64,000 nucleotides of DNA from G963665815 sp942492065 (GTDB lineage: Bacteria; Cloacimonadota; Cloacimonadia; Cloacimonadales; JAIOQZ01), in contig CALODV010000008.1 in assembly GCA_942492065.1 (NCBI GenBank), positions 1,116,001 to 1,180,000 on the forward strand, given 5' to 3'. The position numbers and the translations under genes were made by a program. Each line of letters starts with the position of its first letter. The stretch's first letter is position 1. Below, piece after piece: positions 9,348 to 18,600 of this stretch. A model generated the notes under the pieces. The model made no database searches and was not told the origin of the DNA. It worked only from the letters and a program-made list of their open reading frames with translations.

Positions 9348-9744
9348 TCGCAATCTCCTTTCTGAGGTATTGCAGACGCTGCATAGCATACTGAAGCTGT
9401 TCTTTAGCAATGGATAATGATTGTGTCTGGTTAATAATTCGCTGTTCACTATTTTCAAAATCATGTTTAGAAAGAGCCACGCGATAAAGAATAAAGAGTT
9501 TTTCCAGAAGCTTCCTGAGATCATCATCTTTATTTTTGTCTTTCAGGATTTTCACTTGTTTGTACAATGAATCTGCGGTTGTTCGGTGCAGCGAAACAAC
9601 TTTCTGTTCATAGCAGGAAGTTCTCAGCACTTCAACCTGAAGCTCTTTTTCTTTCAATATTTTGTCGTACAAAACTTTCTTGGGAATAGCAGTCAGTGTT
9701 AGTACTGCTGCAATAAACAAAATTAGAAACACTTTTCTTTTCAT
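9334..9744 (-). CDS. DUF4398-like exported helical protein paired with OmpA-family gene
   Basis: 136 aa from the ATG at 9744, which has GGAGG 6 nt upstream; the longer ORF start has no support. The N-terminal signal peptide (MKRKVFLILFIAAVLTLTA) is followed by an all-helical region rich in Lys, Glu, Gln and Leu that ends in 'QSLSIAKEQLQYAMQRLQYLRKEI'. Small helical proteins of this kind (DUF4398) commonly sit just before OmpA-domain proteins, and the downstream gene overlaps this one. It is predicted periplasmic; its precise role is unknown. The family match is by pattern only. Confidence 0.7.
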   Translation of the reverse strand: MKRKVFLILFIAAVLTLTAIPKKVLYDKILKEKELQVEVLRTSCYEQKVVSLHRTTADSLYKQVKILKDKNKDDDLRKLLEKLFILYRVALSKHDFENSEQRIINQTQSLSIAKEQLQYAMQRLQYLRKEIANEKK

Positions 9745-9859
9745 ATTTCCTCCGATCATGTCTTTACATAGCAGCAAGTCGTTATTTATGTCAAGTTAGA
9801 AATATTTTGACAAAAACAAACTCATTGTAAATCTTACGAGAAAAACTTCAGGAGTATAT

Positions 9860-10225
9860 ATGAGCAATTCAATCTTTCAAATAACCATAGCAATAGATAA
9901 TGTTGAGGAATGCCTGGATTTTTACAGCAGGGTTTTCGATATAGAGTTTGAAGAGTACAATCTGGGCAGCGACTTCATATATGGCTCGGCAATTGGTGAT
10001 ATTAACATAATACTCTGTCCTAAGGATGTTGCAGGTATATCCGCTGACGAAAATAATATTCAGCTCAGCTTCTTTGTGGAGAACATTATAAAATCTTACC
10101 AGGCTGCTGTTATTGCAGGTGGAACAGTTATTGAGGAGATTAATACTGCAGGTAATATCAAATCATGTTCATTGAGAGATCCGGACGGTAACTCTCTTAT
10201 CATTGCCCAGGAACTGACTAACTAG
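9860..10225 (+). CDS. VOC superfamily (glyoxalase/bleomycin resistance-like) protein
   Basis: 121 aa, one complete vicinal-oxygen-chelate module pair: beta-alpha-beta-beta-beta units starting 'IFQITIAIDNVEECLDFYSRVFDIEFEEY' and ending 'KSCSLRDPDGNSLIIAQEL'. The C-terminal Asp-Pro-Asp-Gly-Asn turn is typical. The first metal-ligand position (usually His in glyoxalase I) is replaced in 'ITIAIDN', so it may bind a ligand without glyoxalase activity. AGGAG lies 7 nt before the ATG. It stands alone, convergent with the next gene, with only 1 nt between stops. Confidence 0.8.
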   Translation: MSNSIFQITIAIDNVEECLDFYSRVFDIEFEEYNLGSDFIYGSAIGDINIILCPKDVAGISADENNIQLSFFVENIIKSYQAAVIAGGTVIEEINTAGNIKSCSLRDPDGNSLIIAQELTN

Positions 10226-10226
10226 C

Positions 10227-10892
10227 TCAGAATATTCTTTTCTTCCGCTCCTGCCAGTCAGGCATCAGTTGCGTCAGTAAGTCATAGAAGCCTTTCCCAT
10301 GATTAGTATGCTTGATGTGACACAGCTCGTGTAAGATGATGAATTCTATGACAGGGATTTCCATTTTAATCAGCTCAGAATTGAGGTTGATCATCCTTCT
10401 GTTTGAATAGCAGGTTCCCAGGCGGGATTTCATTTTCCTGACGTTAAAGACAACATCCTGAGGAAAATTGTATTTCATAGCTACTTCTCTCGCTATTTCC
10501 GGGAGTATCCTTCTTGCCTGCTGCTTGTACCAGGCAGTTTTCAGGTATTCGAATATCTCGTCATCCCATTTCGGACCAGTAAACATCAGAATCTTATCCC
10601 GAAATAAAACACTATACCCTGAAGAGTAAGTGTAAGTGTGATCGATTGTCTCTCCGAGAAAATACACCTTTCTGTTTTTATCTTTGATACAGGTCACATG
10701 CTGCAGCTTCTCTTTCAGCCAGTTCTTTCTTGAATCAAGAAAATCCATAATATAGTCCATACTCGCATTTGCGGGAGCACTGATCAGAATTGTACCGTCT
10801 TTCTTAACTTTGAGATAAAGGCGTTTTATCTTTTTCTTTTCAAGCAAGATTTCGATCGTTTCTTCATTAAGTTTGAATTTAATAGTTTCCAT
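10227..10892 (-). CDS. YgjP-like (M48/DUF45) zinc metallopeptidase-fold protein
   Basis: 221 aa. It shows the DUF45/YgjP arrangement: an N-terminal beta-rich part ('KVKKDGTILISAPANASMDYIMDFLDSRKNWLKEKL'), then 'MKSRLGTCYSNRRMINLNSELI' and the zinc site 'IILHELCHIKHTNHGKGFYDLL' near the C terminus, with HExxH-type geometry (H-E-L-C-H) and a downstream His. It is soluble with no signal peptide. GAGGAAAA precedes the ATG. Proteins of this family are often annotated as SprT-like or metal-dependent hydrolase; the physiological substrate is not known. Confidence 0.88.
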   Translation of the reverse strand: METIKFKLNEETIEILLEKKKIKRLYLKVKKDGTILISAPANASMDYIMDFLDSRKNWLKEKLQHVTCIKDKNRKVYFLGETIDHTYTYSSGYSVLFRDKILMFTGPKWDDEIFEYLKTAWYKQQARRILPEIAREVAMKYNFPQDVVFNVRKMKSRLGTCYSNRRMINLNSELIKMEIPVIEFIILHELCHIKHTNHGKGFYDLLTQLMPDWQERKKRIF

Positions 10893-10941
10893 TTTTCCTC
10901 AGATCTTTTTTAGAAACCTGTCTGATTTTGTAAATCAATTA

Positions 10942-10950
10942 TGTTATAAT
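10942..10950 (+). promoter_or_regulatory. Extended -10 promoter candidate upstream of tmRNA
   Basis: TGTTATAAT (TGn plus a perfect TATAAT) lies 112 nt before the mature tmRNA 5' end. No convincing -35 box precedes it, which extended -10 promoters tolerate. It would give a tmRNA precursor with a ~105-nt leader. Confidence 0.4.
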
Positions 10951-11061
10951 AAGGGCATGAGCAGAAATTGCTGTAAAAATAAGTTGCGCGAAATACAAAG
11001 GACAATAATTTGACTTAACGGCATAAATTCTTCGTACCAACCGCATAATAACATGTTATAT

Positions 11062-11410
11062 GGGGGTGACTGGTTTCGACAGGGATAGAATTGGTTGCTG
11101 ATGCATGTCGGGGAGATTACCTACCCGTTAATCACGGTGATACCTAAATTAAATGCAAACGAAAATTACGCTTTAGCTGCATAATAACGTAGCTACGCTC
11201 CTGTAAGATTTGCTTTGGGTCTTACAACGAGCGATGTTTCCAGAGCCGCTTTGCGTGTCCTGCCTCTTGCACGCAACTAAGATTTTGGGGCTGGTGCATG
11301 ACTCAGTTTGAGCACTTCCTGATCATGCATAAGATTTGAAATGCCTAAACATGTAGATTCAGTTTCTGGTATATCTTTGGACGCGGGTTCGATTCCCGCC
11401 ACCTCCACCA
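11062..11410 (+). ncRNA. ssrA: Transfer-messenger RNA (tmRNA, ssrA)
   Basis: 349 nt, rescues stalled ribosomes together with SmpB. The 5' end GGGGGTGA, followed by the near-universal TGGTTTCGACAGG, pairs as a 7-bp acceptor stem with the 3' CACCTCC, followed by A-CCA at 11408-11410. The T arm 'GGGTTCGATTCCC' lies at 11384-11397. The tag reading frame starts with the GCA resume codon at 11155 and encodes ANENYALAA, followed by tandem TAA TAA (11182-11187), giving a tag ending in the proteolysis signal ALAA. CCA is encoded. This is a one-piece tmRNA. Confidence 0.97.
11155..11187 (+). other. tmRNA tag-peptide reading frame (ANENYALAA)
   Basis: Resume codon GCA, nine codons encoding A-N-E-N-Y-A-L-A-A, then two TAA stops. 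This is the degradation tag added to stalled polypeptides. Confidence 0.95.
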
Positions 11411-11435
11411 GACTTCGCTAAAGCTACGTCTGGTG
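11406..11435 (+). repeat. 30-nt inverted repeat overlapping the tmRNA 3' end
   Basis: CACCAGAC (11406-11413) pairs with GTCTGGTG (11428-11435), with an inner GCT/AGC stem. The left arm contains the tmRNA CCA end. No T-run follows, so it is not a standard intrinsic terminator. Part of the left arm (CAGACTTCG) recurs inverted at 11487-11495, just inside the following ORF. Confidence 0.75.
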
Positions 11436-11563
11436 AACCGACAGGAAAATTTCCTTAGAGTGTAAGACCTAACTTAATGTATAAATCGAAGTCTGTCCGT
11501 CATAGTTTCAACGGAGATGGACTAAGAAATTTTAAAAAAATGCTTGATGCTATGGGAGTGATG

Positions 11564-11845
11564 ATGCCATTTCATTATGTCTATATTCTAACGAGTATTG
11601 ATTTTCCCGACAAGAGCTATATCGGGTGTACAGCAGACTTGAAAAAAAGACTAACTAAGCACAACAATGGAGAAGTTAAACCGACTTCGAGGCACAAACC
11701 ATGGGAAGTAGTTAGTTATTTTGCGTTTAAAGAGAAAGATATTGCATTCAAGTTCGAGAAATACTTAAAGACAGGATCCGGCAGAGCTTTTTCTAAGAAG
11801 CATTTCATATTATTTCCTATCGGTCTTTTCTATTTGCCGGTATAA
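11564..11845 (+). CDS. GIY-YIG family endonuclease-domain protein
   Basis: 93 aa from the ATG at 11564 (GGGAG 5 nt upstream); the frame is open further back to 11477, but that part shows no family similarity. The GIY-YIG core 'YVYILTS...SYIGCTADLKKRLTKHNNGEVKPT' is followed by 'WEVVSYFAFKEKDIAFKFEKYLKTGSGRAFSKKHF', the standard short UvrC-like single-domain layout. Such mini-nucleases sit singly in many FCB and CPR genomes, often next to structural RNA genes, and some behave like homing elements. Here it lies ~150 nt after tmRNA. Its function is unproven. Confidence 0.85.
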   Translation: MPFHYVYILTSIDFPDKSYIGCTADLKKRLTKHNNGEVKPTSRHKPWEVVSYFAFKEKDIAFKFEKYLKTGSGRAFSKKHFILFPIGLFYLPV

Positions 11846-12130
11846 ATATCAGGGAGAAACAATTATTAATTCTATTCAAATCTTTCATAACTCTCACAAC
11901 TTGTGATATTCGAAACTCAGACTAACAATTTATTTAAATAAAAAAAACTATACAGATAGTTCAGATAATAGTATATTTTGTTATGAAACAAAGTGGAAGA
12001 ATAATATGATTGATTTTACATTTTTGAGATATAATTAACTCTAATGTAATTTTTTGCTGCAAATAAGCAATCTCTTATCATTAGACTAACTTATTATATA
12101 AATAATCTACAGATTAGTCTTGCACAATGA

Positions 12131-12640
12131 GTGAGTATGAATAAAATAATCAACATATCTACTGGAGAAGTTAAGAAAGGATATAGGAATAACACTCTGA
12201 TATCAAATGGTATCGGCTCTTGTATTGTCGTTCCTGCTATTAATTTCGAAAAACATATCGGTGGATTAGCTCATATCATGTTGCCGGGGATAGCTCCCGC
12301 CAAAGAAATCTTAAAATCAAAATATGCCGAAAATGCAATACAGAAATTATTGCAGTTATTAGAGGTAAAGAATAATGATTATTCAAAAATTCAGGTATGT
12401 TTGATTGGAGCTGGAAATGTCCTGAAAAAAGTGGATGACGTAATATGCGATTGTATCATCAATTCACTTTTAGAAATACTATACAATTCAAAAATTGAAA
12501 TCTCTGCAACTGCTTTAGGAGGATTCTTAAGGCGTTCAGTTCGCTTTGATGTAGGAAAAGGAGAGGTTTCATACTCTGAAGGGGATTCAGAGTTCACATT
12601 ACTACATAGTTGGCATTTACAAGAGAATAAGGATAAATAA
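12131..12640 (+). CDS. CheD-like protein-glutamine deamidase
   Basis: 169 aa from a GTG at 12131; an ATG at 12137 is an equally possible start. The CheD fold signature is clear: 'GIGSCIVV' with the catalytic Cys (~31), 'GGLAHIMLPG' with the catalytic His (~48), 'KYAENAIQKLLQLL' and 'LGGFLRRSVRFDVGKGEVSY'. Classical CheD deamidates chemoreceptors and interacts with CheC, but no chemoreceptor, CheA, CheC or flagellar gene lies in this window. Instead the stop is 2 nt from the ATG of a giant PAS hybrid kinase. CheD may therefore deamidate or bind that kinase (inference from gene coupling). Confidence 0.85.
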   Translation: MSMNKIINISTGEVKKGYRNNTLISNGIGSCIVVPAINFEKHIGGLAHIMLPGIAPAKEILKSKYAENAIQKLLQLLEVKNNDYSKIQVCLIGAGNVLKKVDDVICDCIINSLLEILYNSKIEISATALGGFLRRSVRFDVGKGEVSYSEGDSEFTLLHSWHLQENKDK

Positions 12641-12642
12641 TT

Positions 12643-15600
12643 ATGGTCACTGAAACAATAGAACAACAATTAGAGAAAAGAGAGAAAGAACTAAAGAAAA
12701 AGAATCATGATCTAACTGAAAGACTAAAAGAAATAAACTGTTTATATAAAATTGGTTCTATTATCCAGAATTACAATAAAATAGATGAAGTGATAGAATT
12801 ATCTGTGAAAGAGATTCCACAAGGATGGCATTACCCTGACATTACTGTATCCAGGATAATATTTGAAGGGAAGAATTATGTATCAAAAAATTTCTTAGAA
12901 ACAGAATGGAAGCAATATACAGATATCATAATAGATGGTGAGAAAATAGGAGTTATTGAGGTTTATTATCTCGAAGAGAAACCGGAACTGGACGAGGGAC
13001 CGTTTCTTAAAGAAGAGAGAAATTTGATAAACTCAATAGCAGTAATTTTAGGCAGTGCAATTGAGAGATTAATAAAAAAGGATGAATTGCAGGCAGCTTA
13101 TCATAAATTATTAACGAATGAGCAAGAACTGAAAGCATCTAACCAGCAACTCCAGGCCAGTGAACAGCAGTTAAGAGCTTATAATCAGCAATTAGTTGCA
13201 ATTGAACAACAGTTAAGAGCAACTAATCAGCAGCTTCAGGCAAGTGAACAACAATTGACAGCTTCTAATCAGCAGCTTGAAGCCAAAGAGCAACAACTCA
13301 GGCTGATTAATCAGGAGCTGATGGAACATGAAGAAAATTATAGAAAGCTGTTTGAGAATTCCCCTTCAGGTATCGTGATTTGTAAAATTCTCAGAGATAG
13401 TGAGAATAACAAAATTGATTTCATCCATCTGCAAGCTAACAAATCTACTTCTATACATACAGGATTTGATATTTCAAATTTAGTCAATGTCAAAGCATCA
13501 GAGCTTTTAGATGATAAAGCTTTGCATAGGCTTCTAAATATTTATGGAGAAGTTGTTGATAAACAGGTTGCAAAAGAATATGAAGAATATTTTGAGGTAT
13601 ATGATAAAACTCTAAGTGTTAGAACATATCCAATAAAAGATGATATATTCATTATCAATTTTCAGGATGTTTCGGTTCTCAAAAAACTACAATACAACTT
13701 AACGGAAAAGAATAAGTCTTTAGAAACATCAAATCAACATCTTTATGCCAGTGAACAGCAGTTAAGAGCTTATAATCAGCAATTACTTGCAATTGAACAG
13801 CAGTTAAAAGCAGCTAATCAGCAATTTACATTGGAATCTTCCCGGTTAACACAAAGTGAAGAAAAATTTAGAACTGTTATGGAAAAAAGCCCTTTACCAA
13901 TGTGGATTTCTGATAAACAAGGAACAATTTTGCATTCTAATGAAGCTTTGAAAAGTAAACTGAATGTAACTGACGAACAACTTATTGGAAAATATAATAT
14001 TTTTGAAGATGAAAATCTAAAAAAACAGAACAAAGATTCATTCATTAATTCAGTTTTCAGAGACTTGAAAACAGTACGCTTTGAGATGGAATGGAACTCC
14101 GAATATGCCCATAATGCTGGTTTTCATGTTAAGAAAATTCTTTGGATAGATGTGATCCTTTACCCATTACTGGATAAGGATGGAATACTTCAGAATGTTG
14201 TTTGCAGCTGGATTGATAAAACTCTTGAAAAAGAATCAAAACTGTTTGCTGAAAAAATTGCAGAGACTACACCCGCAATGCTTTATATTTATGATACAGA
14301 GAAAGGAGAGAATATCTGGGTCAATGATGCCCATAAACTCTATTTTAGAGATTTAGTTAAAGATTCTCCGGATATGCACTTTGATTCCCTTTCCGATATT
14401 ATTCATCCGGATGATTCCAGAGCTATAGTTAACCTTAACCTGTTAATGACAAATAACAGTAATTTCAATAAGTACAATCTAGATATTAGGGTCAAATCAA
14501 TTGATGATGACTGGAGATGGATGAATCTATTTGTCAGCAGTTTCAAAAGAGATGAAAAAGGACATCTTCTTCAAACAATAGGTGCCCTCTTTGATATAAC
14601 ATATAGGAAAAATACTGAACTTGAACTTAAAAATACATTGGATGCAACAACCGATGGTATATGGACATGGAATTTTAAGACAGGTGCTTTATCATTCAGT
14701 CCAAAATACTATAGAATGCTAGGTTACAGACCAAATGAATTTGATGCCAATTTTGTAAATTGGGCTAATTTGATTCATCCGGACGACAAAGATCATGCTA
14801 TTAAAACTGCAGAGAACTTTCTGGAAAAACAAACTGATAAATATGAAAATGAATTTCGAATGATAACGAAAGATGGTTCCTATAAATGGATACAGGCAAC
14901 AGCTAAAGTTGTTAAAAGAGATAACAACGGTAAAGCATTATATTTAATTGGAAATCATAAAGATATAACTCAGAGCAAACAAGATGAAGAAGCTTTAAAA
15001 GAAAATCAGAAGAGACTTGCAGCTTCGCAGGAAATGGGATTGATAGGCACGTGGACACTGGATATTGTAAATGATGTTTTGGAATGGACTGAACAGAATT
15101 ACAGGAATTTCGGCATTGAACCGGGAAAATTTATAAGAGTTGCTGATTTCTTTGATTTAGTTCACCCTGATGATCAAGAATTTGTCAATCAACAATGGAA
15201 CTCTGCGATGAATGGAGCTCCTTATGATATTGAGCACAGGATTATTGTAGATGGAAAGGTGAAGTGGGTAAGAGAAAAAGCAGAGGTGATATTCGATGAG
15301 AATGGTAGTGCAACTAATGCTATTGGAATAACTCAAGATATCACAGATAAAGTAAGAGCAGCTGATGAACTGAAACAGCAGAAAAATTTCATTGAGTTGA
15401 TTATCAATTCAGCTACTACCAGGATTTTCTGGAAAGATCTGAATTCGGTTTATCTTGGCTGTAATAAAGCTTTTGCACAAGACGCCGGATTAGAAAAACC
15501 TGAAGATATTATTGGAAAAACCGACAACGATCTGATTTGGAAATTTGATGCAGAAAAATACTGTTTAGATGATAAACAAGAAATTACAACCGGCCAACCC

Positions 15601-18600
15601 AAAAATGGATATGAGGAAGAGTTCATCAACAAAGACGGTAAAAAAGTGGTCTGGAGAACAAATAAACAACCATTAATAAACAGCAATGGTAAAATTTTAG
15701 GTTTAGTGGCTACTGCAGAAAATATTACGATTGAGAAAGAAATAGAGAATAAAATAAAGCAAAGTGAAGAGAAACTAAAAAATATCATAGAAAACAGTAC
15801 TAATCTATTTTATATCCATTCAAAAGAGGGAGTTCTAAGTTTTATCAGTCCACAAATTGAAAAATTTTTAGGATACAATTCCGAAGAAGTTTTTAAACAT
15901 TGGTCTGATTTTATAACAGACAATCCTATCAACGAAAAAGCAATTGAATATACACAACGAGCATTAGAAACAGGGGTACGTCAACCTGCATATGAATTAG
16001 AGATGCTAAAAAAGAATGGAGATAGAATACTAGTTGAGGTAAGGGAATCTCCTGTAGTAAAAGATGGTAAAGTTACATCAATTGTTGGTTCAATGACTGA
16101 TATAACAGCCAGAAAACAAGCTGAAGATAAGCTGAAAGCAAGTGAAGAAAGGTTTCAAATTGCAATGAATGCTTCGAGTGATGGACTGTTTGATTGGAAT
16201 CTGGTAACAAACGAGATTTATTATTCTCCGGGGTGGAAAAAATTAATTGGTTATCAGGATCATGAGCTTCCAAATGATTTCTCTATCTGGGAGAATTTGA
16301 CAGCACCAGACGACGTTAAAAAATCTTGGGAAATGCAGAGAAAAGTTATAAATAAGGAAATAGATCGATTTGTAATGAAATTCAAAATGAAGCATAAAGA
16401 CGGGCATTGGGTCGATATTCTTTCAAGAGCCGCTGCACTATTCAACAATGAAGGAGAAGCAGTTAGATTTGTAGGTACTCATGTTGATATTACAGAGTTG
16501 ACATTATCAAAGGAAAAATTAAAGGTAAGTGAAGAACGCTATAGAGAACTGGTTGACACTGTTAACAGCGGAGTTGCAATTTATAAAGTTGTTAATGAAG
16601 GCAAAACAGGAAGTGATTACATAATCCAGGATTTTAATCAATTTGCCTTGGAACATGAAAATAAGTGCAAAGAGGAAGTTATTGGGAAAAGTCTTAAAGA
16701 CATCCGGCCAAATATTGATGAATACGGATTAATAGATATTTTCAGAAAGGTTTGGGAATCAGGAGAATCTACCTATTTTCCAGCAAAAGTTTATGTGGAT
16801 GATAACTTTGCCAATTACTACGAGAACAGAGTATTCCGATTACCCAGCGGAGAAATTGTTGCAATTTATGATGATGTTACAGCTCGTGAAGCTACACGTT
16901 TAGAACTTGCCGAAAGCGAAAAGAAGTTCCGACTTCTATATAATGAATCACCGGATATGTATGTTTCATTTTCCCCTGAAGAAGCAACAATTCTTATGTG
17001 CAATGAAACCCTACTCAATAAAACAGGTTACAGCAGGAATGAAATAATTGGATCAGAAATATTCAAGATTTATCATGAGAGCTGCATGGAAGATGCTCAT
17101 AATTCATTTCAGCAGTTTTTAAAAAAAGGAGTTGTAAAAAACAGAGAACTGATAATCAAGAAAAAAAATGGTGAGCAGATATACGTCATTTTAGATGCCA
17201 AATCTATCAGAGATGAGGATGGTAAAATACAATACTCAATATCATCATGGAGAGATATAACCGATAAGAAAAAAGCAGAAGATGAATTGTCCTTAAGTGA
17301 GCAGAAATTCAGAAGAGTATATGATCACATGAAAATCGGCATCGCTTTTGTTTCATTAGATTTCAGAATTATGCAAGCCAATCCTTCATATTGTCAGATG
17401 TTAGGTTATGATGAATCAGAATTAATAGGAAAACATCTGAAAGATATTACTCAAATTGACTCTCTTCCTGAAAATTTACTCAGACAGCGAAAACTACGAG
17501 CAGGTGAAATAGAACACTACCAAATGGAAAAAGCTTTCATTCATAAAAATGGTCATACTGTATTGGGAATTGTAGATGCAAACCTTATACGTGATATAAA
17601 CAATGAACCGCTTTATTTCATAGGAAGCGTAGTAGATATTACAGAAAGAAAAAAAGCATTGGAAAAATTGCATGAAACTCAATTATTTGCTGATAAAATC
17701 GCGGAAACAACACCTACAATGTTATACATTTACGACTATGAAATGCAGAAAAATATCTGGACTAATCAATTTTATAAAAACTATTTTAATACATTGATGA
17801 ATAACAATTCTGAAATTAGCATAAATAATGTGGCAGATATTATTTTCCAGGAGGATTTAGTAAAAGTTCTGGAGATGTCAGATGCAATGACTATTAATCC
17901 TGAATTCAACAAGTTTATCTTAGATGTTCGAATTAAATCAGTTGATGATGATTGTAAATGGATGACTTTAATTGTTAAATCTTTCCTTAGAGATGAAAAA
18001 GGAAAACTGCTTCAGGCAATAGGAGCTCTGTTTGATATAACCGATCGAAAAAAAGCAGAACATGCATTGACAGAAAGTGAACGAAGGCTATTATTAGCAA
18101 CTAAATCTGCCGGTATTGGTATTTGGGATTGGGATATTATAAGTAACAAAATGATTTGGGATGATCGAATTTTTCAGATGTACGGAATCACTGAACCTCC
18201 AGAACTCATCAGTTTAGAATATTGGAGAAATTGTATACATCCAGAAGATAGAGAAACTGCAGCAGAGCATTGCATGGCAGCATTGAGGGGTGAAAAAGAT
18301 TACAATATTGAGTTCCGTGTACTATGGGCTGATGGAACAATTCGCTGGTTGAAAGCCGATGGAGTAGTAATTAGCAATGATAATGGAAAGCCAGTACGTA
18401 TGTACGGAACAAACTACGATATTACTGAACGCAAAATAGCTGAAGAAGAGATCAAAAGAAAAGAAAGAGACTTAAGATCTTTAGTAGAAAATCCTGCCGG
18501 GTATGTGATTTATAGGCATCGTTTTAATCGTGAAACAGGAGAATTTGAAGTAGTTCAGGTAAGCCCATCATTTACTGAAGTATTAGGCATTCAGGAAGAG

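Noticed and set aside
13125..13340. Regularly spaced repeats that could suggest a CRISPR-like array
   Set aside because: They are in-frame coding repeats for a QQL coiled coil without unique spacers or cas genes.
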